Positions 11,801 to 23,600 of a stretch of DNA of 64,000 nt are shown piece by piece. Below the pieces are notes generated by a model. It was not told the DNA's origin, did no database searches, and was given only the letters and a program-made list of their open reading frames with translations. The stretch is from Aurifilum marmelostoma. Its lineage: Eukaryota; Ascomycota; Sordariomycetes; Diaporthales; Cryphonectriaceae. The position numbers were made by a program, and so were the translations under genes. Position 1 is the stretch's first letter; every line of letters begins with the position of its first letter. The stretch lies in NCBI GenBank assembly GCA_027559495.1, contig JAMXSV010000024.1, forward strand, positions 496,001-560,000, in the 5' to 3' direction.

Positions 11801-14800
11801 TCATATGACTCCTTTTCTTGTTGCTTCTGATCCGGCCGTCTGGGTTGCCGCGCGCCTGGTAGGTGCGAGTGGGTGTGGGTGTTTGTGTGTGAGTGGGTGG
11901 GTGGACGGGGCCGAGAGCTCCTGCAAGATCCAAGTCGGGGACCATACCATTCGGCGACGTCGTGCATGGCGGGCCGTGTTGTAGGGCAACCTTGTTTTCT
12001 TCCCCTTTTTTTTTTTTTTTTTTTTTTTGTTGCTTGCCTTCCTTGCCACCCCCCTCCCCCCCCAAAGTCAAAATGATTTGGAATACTACAAAAGAATACT
12101 ATCAAAGTGGACTCTTTATTCAAGATTGTCGAGAGATTGTCTGCCACGGCCTCCCCACAAAACTTGTGGATATGCCATGGAACTCTAATCAACACGAAAG
12201 CACAAACGGCAAGAGAGGAAACGGAATCCCCAAACCAGAAGTGTAATCTCCACCGTCAGGTTGGAGAGGGAAAAGAGAGAGAGAGAGAGAAGTGTGGTGT
12301 CCCCAGAGGTCTGGGCCGAGTCAGGACTCTCTTGCGGGGACCTCCCAGAGCAATCCACCCGGCGCTACTGCAGGTACAAGTAAGTACGACTGGAGCTTCT
12401 TGTTGGAGGGGGGGGGGAGGCACCGATGGAAGAAAACAGTGTGAGCGAGCAGATACGAAAGAGGGTTAAGGTGAGAAGGGAATAGGAGGACGAGGTACTG
12501 TCTATAGTATGTATATGTGTTACCTATAGGTGCTACGCGGCGATATGTGTACTTCATATAGTACTTATAACCAGATACCTTGGTGTTGTAGTAGTACCGT
12601 CCTCCTTTGGTGGAAAGAATGATCTGCGGTGCGCTGCATACGTAGAAGGGCTGGGGGAGGGGCCAACCCTGGAGCAGATCACCTCGAGGCTGCGTTGTAG
12701 TACAGTTTTGGACTGCGGAGGGACTATGTGCCACTACTGTAGGGCCCCGCGCGGAATAGATATTGTCATTGAAGGACAAAAAGAGACGAGGAGAAAAGAA
12801 AAAAAAAAACAAGAAAGAGTGGAGGGAGATGCCCGCTGGGACGCGGGAGAATTGTACGACGTCGGTCCCGATCAAGCAGAAATCACAAGGCCATCATCTT
12901 ATGGTGCCTCTTTCTGAAACATGCATGTACTTGAGTACTTTCGACAGACCTTTAGTGTCGAGCACTTTGCCTGATTCGGTATGGTGACCCGTCAGGACAT
13001 GTCTCTCTGTGTAAGCAAATACGTAGTAGTAGCTACTGCGTGTAAGTACTTTTTTGAGAAGGGGGGGAGAGGAATCACTCAGGTTCGGCGAACAGACTGC
13101 ATGGCAGCATTCCACAGCTGTCGGGGAAGCAACCCGAGGTATTTCAAGTATGAATAGGTAAAAGAAGAAGGAGAGATCGGAAAAGAACATATAAACTTTG
13201 GAGACGGTGTGTTCTCTGTTTTTTTCTCACTTTTTCTTCCTTCCTTTAGAATCCCCTCGCGGGACCGGGCATGTTCTCCCGACCCTAGCGCAACATGATC
13301 AACACCGTCATCACAAGCCAGGGCCAAGAGAGGAAAGAGACGAGGCCAGTTCAAGAAGAGGAAAGGAAAGAATAAGAAGAAAAGAAAAAAAAAAGAGAGA
13401 ACACGAGACGGTCGCACGGTAGTGCAACGAACCAGTGGAAACATGCAGAACAAGTTTTGCCCCCCCATGATCGTGCTCAGCTGTACGACGGCTGGTAAGC
13501 GAGAGACATGATGGGAGAAAAGGCCCGCCACAGGCTGGGCCGGGTTGGCTTGGCCAGCCTGCCTGTCTGCCTGCCTGCATGCCTACCTGCTGCTTGTTGG
13601 CCCTGGTCCTATTCTTCCTTCCTCGCCTCCTCCTCTCCTCTACCCTCCCTCTATGAGATTAGTTCTGGGCACCAGAGAGCGAGCCTTCGCCTCGGAGAAT
13701 ATCTGGGATCTCGTGTCTATTCTCCTTCCTCTCCACTGATAGGCTGTCAACGCGTAGATTTTCATCTTTTTTGGTACATTCATTTATTTTATCTGCTCTT
13801 TATACTTGACTGACGATCTTATCGTGTTATTAATCCCGAGATTTGATGACATGAGACGCGAAGGGGAAGAGGGGGGCCGGGATGGATGGACAAAGGTACG
13901 AGATGGACCTATAAGTGGCCCTGTCCATAAGCGAATCAATGAGTGGCGCTGAGGTGAAAGGGAGGGGCGGAGAAGAGGGGGGGGGGGGGTGGGTGGGTAG
14001 GGAGGGTATCATGTACAGCATGCATGTAAGTCTATACACCTGCATGCATTTTTTGGTGTGTGTGTGTATGTGTGTATGTGTGTGTGCGCTTGCTTGTGGA
14101 GGTGGAGGGGAAGCGAAAAAAGAATGGGCTACAGAAGTGCCTTGGGTAGGTCCTGCATTGTGCCCCCTGCGCCGTCGCAGGCGACATGCATGCCACCACT
14201 GCGGGCGGCAAGGGGGAAGGAAGGGGTTCGGAGTGGGATGTTGCAGGTCAGGCTGCAGCCGCGCGGTCTCTCCGTCCGTCGAGTTCTCGTCCCGCCCGGG
14301 GCGAAACCCTCCTCTCTCGTGGTCGTATCTTTCGGGCAAGCTCAAGGTAAGAGTGAAATTGGGGGTTCGGATGGTGTGTGGGCGGACGAACGGACGGACG
14401 GATGAGTGGTGGGCGAACATCGAAAGCCGAACTGGGGGTGGTGGCATCATCATGAGACACGACGGCTAGGAAGGCAAGACACAGGACAAACGAATGGGCA
14501 AGAAAGGAAGGGGGGTTCGGGCGCAAGGGGAGACCTAGGGGTGGGAGTGGCCAGATGCAGGGCCGCCCACCCTTCTTCTTCTTCTCAGCTGCACGGTTTC
14601 TTTTCTTCGCCCCCGCCTCTCTGATTCTCCCTACTCTTCAAAATCTCCAGATATTCAGTGACCGACGGCACGATCTGGGCTGAGAGGGTAGGCTTGCAGT
14701 GAGCCCGTCTCTCGTATTAATTACTGGTCCAGATGTTGTCAATGCGGATCACCTTCTTCATCCCCGCGGCAATCACTTTACATGAAATGGCGATCGTGAT

Positions 14801-16931
14801 AATCTTGGGAGAAAAAAATCGTTGTATGAAAGGACGGCGTTACGAATACGCCTCTCTTCCTCTGGGTACTAAATAAAAGTTAATTAGTGAATAAATGAAG
14901 AGACAGACAAAACTTTAAGGTAATTCATCAAAGTGACGATGTGAAGGAGGCTGAAAACATTCATTGCCCTTGGGCCCCCCTGCTCCAGCATTCCCCCGGT
15001 CTCACCAGTTTGAAGTCCCGTGCGGCCCCTGCATTTTGTGGTGGTCCGAGTGGAATCTCTTTTTTTTTTTTTTTTTTTTTGCGCCTTCATTCTTTCTGTG
15101 TGTCCTCACTGTGAAGATGGGTGGGTGTCCCGGGCGCAGTGTGGGTCGAGGCGACACTGGGATCGGTCTGTGTGCCGTCGTCGAGCACAGAGGGCTCCGC
15201 TCTTGGTGTACCATTACTTTATGTACTGCTGTACTTAGTACTACTGGAGGTAATTCCTGGAACCCACATGCACACCCTCTAACACTTCTGTCGGACAACG
15301 AGGATGCCACCTCACAGAACTCCTGTGATACAGTACGACTGCGTTACACAAAGAGGTGGATGACAGGATAATTGATGTCAGGGGAGGGCATGAGGATGAT
15401 TAAGGATGTAATAATCTTTTAGGTTTGCGAGGGATGTGAGATTTGCATGGCAGACCGGTCTGCCGGGTCCCTAAACACCCATGGCCGGCTGACTGACCGG
15501 CTCGATGAGCAAGATTATTCGGGGGGAGGGACGCAGGGGAATTTTTTGAACTGAGAGACGAGAAAGATCCTTCGAGAGGAGACTTGGCCAGCTGCTGCTT
15601 TTTTTGCGACAGGCTCTCCCGGCGCCGAAAAATTCGGTGTTGCCGAGGCTTTCAATAAACAATTAACATGACCGATATTATATGCTCGAGGACATAATGC
15701 TGATGATGAAGACGATGATGATAACGTTCTTATGCCTCACCTCCTGGCCTCTGTCTATTTTCCCCCCGATTCCTTTCCCCCCCCTTCTCTCCCCCCCTCC
15801 AGGATAATACTAAGTAGGTAACCATCGGTATTGCAGGGCTGCAAGTGGTGCCCACAGTGTTCCACCGATCTCTCCCACCTCGTGGAGCTGAGGACTCTGG
15901 CCTGTCCCTGTCGGTCCCGGGAAGACGACCTCTTCTCTGGGCTGCAACGGCAACGGCAGTGACGGAGATGGAGAACCTCCAGTGGAGCAGGAAAAAACAG
16001 AAAACAAAAAGAAAAAAGATGAAGAGGAAAAAAAAAAAAAGGCTCACCAGAGGCCCATGAGCGCCAGAACGTGTACCCGGCACACGAGGTCTTCAGCGTG
16101 GGGCTGAGCTGGGGATCATCGCCGAGCAGGGTCATCCCAAAAGGTCTGGAGTCCGTTTCGAGACGCCTCCTAGATCGGGATGCAGTCACGGCAGTACAGT
16201 ACTACTAGGAAAAAAGAGCAAAGAGGGGGGAAAAGGGGGGGGGGGGGAGGAGAAAGGAGGGGCAAAGACATGAAAAATGTTGGTGTGAATCGTGTATCAG
16301 TTGAAACTCTAGACCATTCGAACTTTGCTGCCGATCCTGTCTGCATTTGTACCTTGTAGGTAACAAAGTTGTGATTTCTCATAGTAATGAACTGCTAGCA
16401 GGAGTGATCCTTCTCAACGGGAGCTTGGACAGTGTTGATGCCTACCCAGAAAGAGAGATGGAGAGAGAGGAAGAGGTGTCTTGGCAAAGCCGTTGTAGAG
16501 ATCGCGAGGATAAACCCGTCATGTCTAAATTTCATCAGGGGACAGGGGTTGAGAGAACCCGAGGACGGTTGCAAACAGACCAACGGAGAAAGAACGGGGA
16601 GCTCTCTCTCTCTCTCTCACCCAGTCCTGCCTTGGCCCAACACTCAATTCCACTATCCCATTGTGGGACCAACAAATGCCCCCCACAACAAAGAGCCGGG
16701 CGACCTTGGACCGCGATCAGCCCCAATAGTCGTGAAGCTTCAGCCTTTTCTCATTTCCGAATCCTGCATGAAACGCACCCGCATGTGCTAGGCGCGAAAG
16801 AACAAAAACGACGGCCGAGGCGCGAGATACGGCCCCTCCTCTCCCCCTCCTCAATCCATGGAACCGGTGGACGAGTCGACACGGTCTGGCAAGACGCGTC
16901 AATCCTACCATGTGGGAGTTTAATGCTACAT

Positions 16932-17020
16932 GTGGTGGTGGTGGTGGTGGTGGTGGTGGTGGTGGTGGTGGTGGTGGTGGTGGTGGTGGTGGTGGTGGTG
17001 GTGGTGGTGGTGGTGGTGGT
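16932..17020. repeat. (GGT)n microsatellite, about 30 units
   Basis: An uninterrupted GGT/ACC trinucleotide array of about 89 bp in the gene desert. Its G-rich strand carries many GG doublets and could form two-quartet G-quadruplexes. It opens long meaningless frames (poly-Gly, poly-Val, poly-Trp), which are not genes. Confidence 0.95.
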
Positions 17021-19466
17021 TTAGGGAAGTTTATGAGCATGGGGAAGGGAAGAAGGACGGGGGTTGTGTCAATAGGAGCAGAGCGCGTCGTGTCTCTATC
17101 GATGCGTTGGTCTCTTGGCTGTGAGTGGTCGGAAGTACTGAACGAGATCCGGGATGGATGTAAGATTTGCGAGATTGATGATGGCCATCCCTGACACCCT
17201 GCCAGTACATGTAGTAGCATTTCTCACTTACATCGTACATGACATCCCAGAAGCTATTGTACAATAGTACGCTCAGCTCCTAGGAAAGAGAGACAGAGAA
17301 AAGAGAAAGAGAGAGAGAGAGCACGAGGTCTTCATCCCGACATCCCATGTGTCACCATAACCTTGGCAACAACTCTTCGTCCCCCCCCCGCCCTCCGATC
17401 CCCTCTCTCCACAGAACAGGATTTATTTCATCGTGATTGTGAAGGCGCTTATCACGATGGAAACGGATCTCGGTTATGTACGTTTTCTCAAGCCAGGCCG
17501 GGCTTGCCAGTGCATTGTCTTTATCTCTTCCCCACGTTCTCCGCCCTGAAAGGCGGTGATGATGATGACAGGCAGGCTAAGGCCGGGCCAACACGACAAG
17601 ACAGGTAAGCAAGCCTGCGGTACAGCTACAAGAGACACCTGACACCGTCCTGCCCTCTCCGTTTCGCCGACAAGCAGAAACATACTATTTACTGTCATCT
17701 TTATGAGCGGTATGTATGGCTAACGAGAGTGCTGTCCTGAAGAAGCATTGTCGGATTCCTCACAGACGATGCAAAGTAAGTAGTGCATTTATTGCAATTT
17801 TAAAAAGACAAAAAGCCCAGAGTCAGCGTCCGTCATCTACAATGGGTTTGTCTGTATTAGCTCTCGCACAATAGCTCCCAGCTCGCAGCCCGCAGGCCAC
17901 CCCCAGCTGCACGTCTGTGCTCGCAGCTCCCGTCAACCAGGCTTCTTGATGAGCTGGCGGGGCCACACGGATCCACAGGCCTTGCATCAAAATCCGCCAG
18001 CCCGAACCCTGCACAGAGACCACTTGGCCAGGACACCTTTCTCCAAGCTTTTTGCCTTTTTCTCTTTCTCTTTTTTTCTTCTCTCTCTCGATCCATTACT
18101 GCCCGAGGCTGGCGCGGCTGGCAAGGCACAGAGAGGGGGGGGGGATTTGGAAAAAGAGAGAGGAGAGCGCGCAGACAAGGCAGGGCAGGGTAAGACAAGA
18201 CACGCAGGGATAGAGCTGGCCTGGGCCCCGACACGATACATAAAGATGTACTGTGTACGTATCCTGCTGCGTAGACTTGGGCCACAGGGAACGTAGCCTG
18301 TACAACAGTGACATAACAGTACTTACCTCTTGTGCTGGGTGTGGTGAGCCCAGGCAGGTCGTCATGGTACCCCGGGCCAGGCGGTCAGGGCGGCCGGTAG
18401 CGACAGCCCCATCCACCTACCAGCGTTCAGCCCAGGTCACCCCCCACAGGCCTCAACGCCGCTGGGCCCCCTGGTCCCATCTTCCCGCTGCGTTCCCGCT
18501 CCAGGTCCCTGCTAGAGCCAACCAGGACCAGCCCAGCCCAGCCCAGGTCACCCTTCCCATTGTTTTGCTCTCTCGCTCTTTCCCAAGAGGCCCTCTGGAT
18601 TGTCCGCCGTGTGTAGGTCATGGACAACCCAGAATTGGATGCTATATCCCCCCCCGCATGGCCCAGCTCATGGCTGGTAGATTGTACATCTCGTACTGTG
18701 CACCTTTCATCGTCGCCCTCGCGTTATAACCTCGTCTCCGCCTCTTTTCAGTCACAGACTCTTTTCTCCATCACTTATAGCCGGCGGCGATCCGAAGCCC
18801 TGTGTAGCTTGTCTCTCGCATTCCTGAGAACCCCCTCCCCCCCTTCGCTCTTCTCTCAGGACCCTCCTCTCATCTATTTCGCTTACACAAGGTTTCTGAT
18901 CTGGAAACAGGGCCAGACTTGACCTTGGGTGTTACTACTATTCATCTTCCTCTCTTCTCTCCTTCGAAAATATCCACAAACAACTGAAACCAACAAACTC
19001 CCTCCCTCTCATGGACCTGGTCAGACGTGGGCTGCTTGCTTTTGCACAATCACACAGTCATACTTGTTGTTTGCGCATCCACGAAGGGATCGTCTGAAAC
19101 ACCTTGCTCCCTGGACTTTTGATGTGTTCTCACAAGATCCCTCTGGCACCCTGAGCTGAGGACGCGCGCACCGTATCCGGGGGGGATCTGCCCTGACAAC
19201 CCGATCCGGACCTGGGATCTGATCCCGATCCTGTCGCTTCCGTACCACAACACCTGTCTCGTCACTCCTTTCTACCTTTTAAACGGCGCGTCCAATCGCC
19301 TCCTTCTGGCGATATTATCAACTAGCAAGAAAAAGAAAGGGAAACAATTCCGCACGCCCTGGCCAGTCTCGAAACACGTCTCTCGTTACTACACAGATGG
19401 TTGCTCTCACCAGCTTGGCTTGAACCTTACCTGTTTCTAAGTATCTGCGTCACTCGCTTCCGCCAC

Positions 19467-19553
19467 ATGACGAGACAACCCTCGTCGATGGTCCAGCCAA
19501 CTCTTGACAGCTTCGCGATATCTCATACGTACCGTCATCTTCTAATTGGTTAG
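19467..19553 (+). promoter_or_regulatory. Possible upstream ORF (28 codons) in PH-gene leader
   Basis: An ATG at 19467 opens 28 codons ending at TAG 19551-19553, 67 bp before the PH-domain start codon. A shorter uORF (8 codons) begins at 19397. Such uORFs would lower initiation at the main start if they lie in the mRNA. The transcript start is not known, so this is tentative. Confidence 0.3.
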
Positions 19554-19620
19554 TTTTTCTCTCATTGGGTACACACCGTCATAGGACGTGTAGATCTACC
19601 CGTATCTGCCTGAGGAGACG

Positions 19621-22299
19621 ATGAGCCAGGCGGACATACCCATGCCACCTGAACACACCCAGCAGCAGTCCTTTCAGCAGCCCTCAAAGCTCTCGCGCAG
19701 GATGAGACCGCCGGACCTCGAGATCAAGTCCACCATGGAGGACAGGCAGGCGTTGCGCGGCGACAAGAACGCCAAGGCAGGGAGGAGAGAGTCGAGGTTG
19801 ACTTTTGGGAGGTTATTTGGGAGGCATAAGGTGGGGATGGATGTGGATGCTGTCAAGGGCGCCAGCAACCGGGAAGCCGCCGAACCGTCCAAGAAGTCGG
19901 AGGTGGGGAGCGAAACGATCGGCGGCCTACCCTACGACCTACAACCCAAGGCGACGCAGTCGGACATGCAGCTCGCTGCAGCACGGGAACAGGATGCTAC
20001 CCTGAGGCCCAAGACCGGCGGCTTGAGGTCGCCACCTTTTTCACCACCGCCTAAGTCACCCGCCCTGCTTCCGAGTGGCAAGAGGAGAGGCTCACTTGCG
20101 ACCACGACCGCAGCCACCTTGTGGGAACGCGTGCCGCTCTTCCATGCATGGCCACAGGCCATCCGTACTGCGACGCTTCCGGCCTGCGTCCAGGCCGACC
20201 ATCTGCTCAAGATGCACAACAAGAAGGAGACGGTGACCACCATCAATCACCCAGACGTGGGTGACGAGAAGACCGTGTTTGTGGAGATGGCGAGGAAGAA
20301 GCACAGGCGCAACAGCTCCTCGTTCAAGCTTGACTGGACGAGCAAGATCTACATGCTGGTCCCTTCGGGCTACCTGCTGCAGTACGCCGGCGATGGGCCG
20401 CACGACTGTCTGCCGGAGAAGGTGCTTCAGCTGACCAAGGACTCGGCGGCTTTTGCGAGCGATGTTATTCCTGGTCGACATTGGGTACTGCAAGTGTCTT
20501 CAATTTTTGAGGACAGTGCTGCTGCCACCAGCCAAGACACCCGCTCCTTATTGGGCAAGTTTGGACTCCGTGAGAAGGAGAAGCGGCCGGCTTCCGACTG
20601 TCTCATGGTTTTCGAGAATGTCACAGATATGGAAAGCTGGATGAGTCTGCTGCGGAAGGAGATTGAGGTTCTCAGCGGCAAGGTGGCGGTGACGGAGACG
20701 GGAAGGCCCAGGGTGTATGATGACCAGAGTCTGCTGAGCACTTCGCCGCTCTCACCCGCCTCGCCCATCATCCAGCGGACACTGGCCGTCCGAGATCCGA
20801 ATCGGTTTATGCGCAACGGCAGCATGCCAGACATTCGGTGGAACGCGCTGGCCAACTTTTCGGAGAACCCAGATTCAAACCTAGCCGCGGCCCTAGCCGA
20901 GCTCCCACCTGACCATGTCGACAGCAACTCGGCCACCAACAGCTTTGTCTCCCAGGACGGGCAGCAGCTTGACCTCCTCCGAGACAGCTCGAACCGGTTT
21001 TCGTTCATGTCGATCGCGCGGACAGTCGTCACTTCGGACTCATCAGCGTGCAACTCGCCCATTCGTGACAGTTTCGGCAGTGGGAGCCAGGGCAGCCACC
21101 ACATTTCTGACGATGTCACGCCGCTGGCTGATGAGCCCAAGGACATCCGTCCACGGCCAAATGCGGCCGAGATTGAGGACCGGCGCCAATCGTACCGGAC
21201 TTCGAACATCTTTCTGGAGTCATCAGGTGGGCAGTACATGTCCCACCGACAGCACTCGTCGCTCTCGGCCGTCCAGGAACCACCAAACTTCAGCCTCCCC
21301 CACGCCGCAGCACGTCGTCGTGCAGCTAGTCACAACTGCAGCGACACGATGCACGCTACTACTTACACGACACCAAACAGGCCCCCACGAAGACCAAGGA
21401 GGCCACCGCCCCCGACTCTGGGCTTCACCCGGCCCCTGTCTGTGGTGGCTGACTCCCCGTCTCCATCCAGGTCGTCACCCCACAGCCCTCTCAAGACCGA
21501 CGACAGCCTCTCACAGCCACCAGAGAGCCCATCTATATTCACCGCCGGTTGGGCTACCGATTCAGCGCATCCCGAGTACGATCCCTGGTCACAACCGTCA
21601 AGTCGCACGTCGATGGCCACGGCGTTTCAGGTTCCGGTTCAGGTCAGCCCCCGCAAGGCAGCCAGTACCAACACGCTGCGACCAGCTGAACATCCTGCCT
21701 GGGGCGGCGACACACCCCAGTCGGACCTGCCCTTCCGCGCCATCATCCACCAGGCCCCGCATGACACCAACAGGACGCTTGAGGCTGTGGCAGAGGTTCC
21801 CAGGAGCATGTCCTCGATGGAGGACTACACGCCGGCGCCCATGGCATCACCACGATCTCGTTCACCAATCCAGCGTGCCATGGCCGCACAGAAGCGGGCC
21901 AGCATGTACAGCCTGACCTCGCCGACAACTTCCTCCCGGCGTGGGTCTGTCTACAGCGTCGCCGGCCAGTCAGTCACGCAGTCTGACCATCTCGACGAGC
22001 TCTTCCGGTCTCGTGCCACCTCGCCCCCGCCACCATCCAGGAGCTCGCGCAGAGAGTCTCTGCGGTCCATCCCAGGGCACTCGCGAAACGGGTCCAACGG
22101 GTCGGCAAAGAGCTTCCTCAGCAACAGGCGCAGCATGCCGCACATGCCTCAGCCTCCAGCACAGGGCCTCGCACTCCCGCCACTGTCCGCTCCACCACCA
22201 AACAAGGCACTGCCACCGATCCCGACAACGAGAAGATCCAACAGGAGGTCGGGGAGCATACCTCCACGGATCAGCGTAGGGATTGGTGGTGCGTTCTAA
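19621..22299 (+). CDS. PH-domain protein, fungal-specific, 892 aa
   Basis: Intronless frame of 892 codons; an in-frame stop lies shortly upstream of the ATG, which fixes the start. The N-terminal 160 residues are basic and Ser/Pro-rich. A pleckstrin-homology fold is suggested at about 238-350: strands around KIYMLVPSGYLLQYAGDG, the central RHWVLQVSS, and a C-terminal helix with DMESWMSLLRKEIEVLSGK ending on the canonical Trp. The remaining 540 residues are disordered, rich in Ser/Pro/Arg, with many SP/TP and RRxS sites (for example RRASMYSLTSP-like and SRRGSVYS). Family knowledge: long fungal proteins of this design are cortical or cytoskeleton-associated adaptors binding phosphoinositides, but this one's role is not known to me. 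Dense SP/RxxS sites suggest kinase regulation. No frame break is seen. Confidence 0.85.
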   Translation: MSQADIPMPPEHTQQQSFQQPSKLSRRMRPPDLEIKSTMEDRQALRGDKNAKAGRRESRLTFGRLFGRHKVGMDVDAVKGASNREAAEPSKKSEVGSETIGGLPYDLQPKATQSDMQLAAAREQDATLRPKTGGLRSPPFSPPPKSPALLPSGKRRGSLATTTAATLWERVPLFHAWPQAIRTATLPACVQADHLLKMHNKKETVTTINHPDVGDEKTVFVEMARKKHRRNSSSFKLDWTSKIYMLVPSGYLLQYAGDGPHDCLPEKVLQLTKDSAAFASDVIPGRHWVLQVSSIFEDSAAATSQDTRSLLGKFGLREKEKRPASDCLMVFENVTDMESWMSLLRKEIEVLSGKVAVTETGRPRVYDDQSLLSTSPLSPASPIIQRTLAVRDPNRFMRNGSMPDIRWNALANFSENPDSNLAAALAELPPDHVDSNSATNSFVSQDGQQLDLLRDSSNRFSFMSIARTVVTSDSSACNSPIRDSFGSGSQGSHHISDDVTPLADEPKDIRPRPNAAEIEDRRQSYRTSNIFLESSGGQYMSHRQHSSLSAVQEPPNFSLPHAAARRRAASHNCSDTMHATTYTTPNRPPRRPRRPPPPTLGFTRPLSVVADSPSPSRSSPHSPLKTDDSLSQPPESPSIFTAGWATDSAHPEYDPWSQPSSRTSMATAFQVPVQVSPRKAASTNTLRPAEHPAWGGDTPQSDLPFRAIIHQAPHDTNRTLEAVAEVPRSMSSMEDYTPAPMASPRSRSPIQRAMAAQKRASMYSLTSPTTSSRRGSVYSVAGQSVTQSDHLDELFRSRATSPPPPSRSSRRESLRSIPGHSRNGSNGSAKSFLSNRRSMPHMPQPPAQGLALPPLSAPPPNKALPPIPTTRRSNRRSGSIPPRISVGIGGAF

Positions 22300-23600
22300 C
22301 CAAGGGGAAAAGATCCCCCTATCGAGCTTTTCAGCAACCCATCTCCCATTTTATGTCTGTATGTGTGTTATGCGTCTCAACGACCAATATTTGTTATCTT
22401 ATTTTCCATCATGGCTTGGGCAGCGAGCGGGATGAAGGTCTGGGCTGGGTCTCTAGACTTTATCATTCTTTCTCTTTTTATTTTTTCTCTTTTCGGAAAG
22501 GTATACATACTGCTCTGTGGGCAGTACCTTTTGCTCTACTGTGTAGTGCACTACTTTTCGCTTGATTCTCCTTTGTCTGGCCAGGTTCGGGATCGGTTCA
22601 CAACGGGATGGGCACAGGGGGTACGGATGGGATGTCAAGACACAGGAGCGGGAATCGGCGTTTTCAAAGATGTGAAACTTCTTGGAAACACCACACTGGT
22701 TGAAGCATTGATTAGACAGGGTGATTCCATTGGTCTTGGGAGCAAGTCGACATGTCATGTGATGAATACATTATGCGAAGAAGCCGTAGAGCATTGCGTG
22801 GCATCACATCATTGGCTTCTGGGAATTACTATGAGGATGACAATGGTTCCGGGCCTAAGGGGCTGGAGGGCTGCAGCGCAATACGGAACTTGCGAGATGC
22901 CCCCTTTTGCGCGAGAACAAACCTTGGTTTCTGGAAGGACATACCAAGAATACTGTACCTGTTCATCTGCTATACAGCTTGGAACGTAATACAAAAGTCT
23001 GTTCAAGTAAGCATTGTCTTTGGGTATATAATCTCGTGAAGTGGGTGATGTGCGCATTAGAAGCGTTAGTCTTGTACTGAGTTTTGAATACAGTATTATA
23101 CGATTGATTTTTCATGATAGTTGTGCTTTTGTTTGCTAATCTGGTTATGCATAATCATTACAGTAGCAAGAGTCAAGGAAGAGACTGGATTGGGCCTGAA
23201 TGTTGGGAGAAGTGATTGCCTGCACTTTCTGGGCTGGCAACAACAAAAGACAGTTATTGATGCACAATACCTGCTGTCACTCTGTACCCTAGTACGTACC
23301 GGCAGCTACAGTCTCACGAGGTGTAGCCCCAATGACTAAGCAGCAGCCGCCTCTTCAGGTCAAAAGCGCGCTAAACATCCTGGCCCCACCACAAAAGGTT
23401 GTCTGTTTTCGAGCCTTGACGAATTTATTCCTGTCCTTCCCCCGCTGCCACTACTAAAGTTCCAACAAAACCTCCTTCAACGGAGCTCACGACCACCCCC
23501 CCCCAACCAAACAACACACGCATACGCACACACGCACGTACGCATACATCCATAGACGTGTCGTCCTTGCGCACAATCATACACAAAGGGAACATCAAAG
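22300..23600. other. Intergenic region
   Basis: 1.3 kb of 3' flank of the PH gene and promoter of eIF3g. Part of it (22340-22560, 22980-23130) is AT-rich and 3'UTR-like. A pyrimidine/AC-rich leader (23440-23600, with a run of Cs and a CACGCA repeat) precedes eIF3g. No gene is evident. Confidence 0.6.

Larger units (their letters stand above)
8847..19620. other. 10.8 kb gene desert with simple repeats; leader of PH gene at its end
   Basis: I find no gene with supported splice sites and family resemblance in this span. It is packed with low-complexity DNA: poly-A/T runs (11580, 12007, 12800, 13385, 15060, 16030), poly-G/C runs (12410, 13980, 16235, 17383), GT/GTAT alternation (14056-14090) and a (GGT)n array of about 30 units (16932-17020). 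GCCCA-type repeats and two copies of CCCAGGTCACC occur near 18433 and 18541. The stretch from about 18.7 to 19.6 kb is pyrimidine-rich with short upstream ORFs, and probably is the promoter and 5' leader of the PH-domain gene. Non-coding transcripts cannot be judged from sequence. Confidence 0.55.

Noticed and set aside
16910..17194. Frames with long poly-Gly, poly-Val, poly-Trp and poly-Pro
   Set aside because: All are readings of the (GGT)n array.
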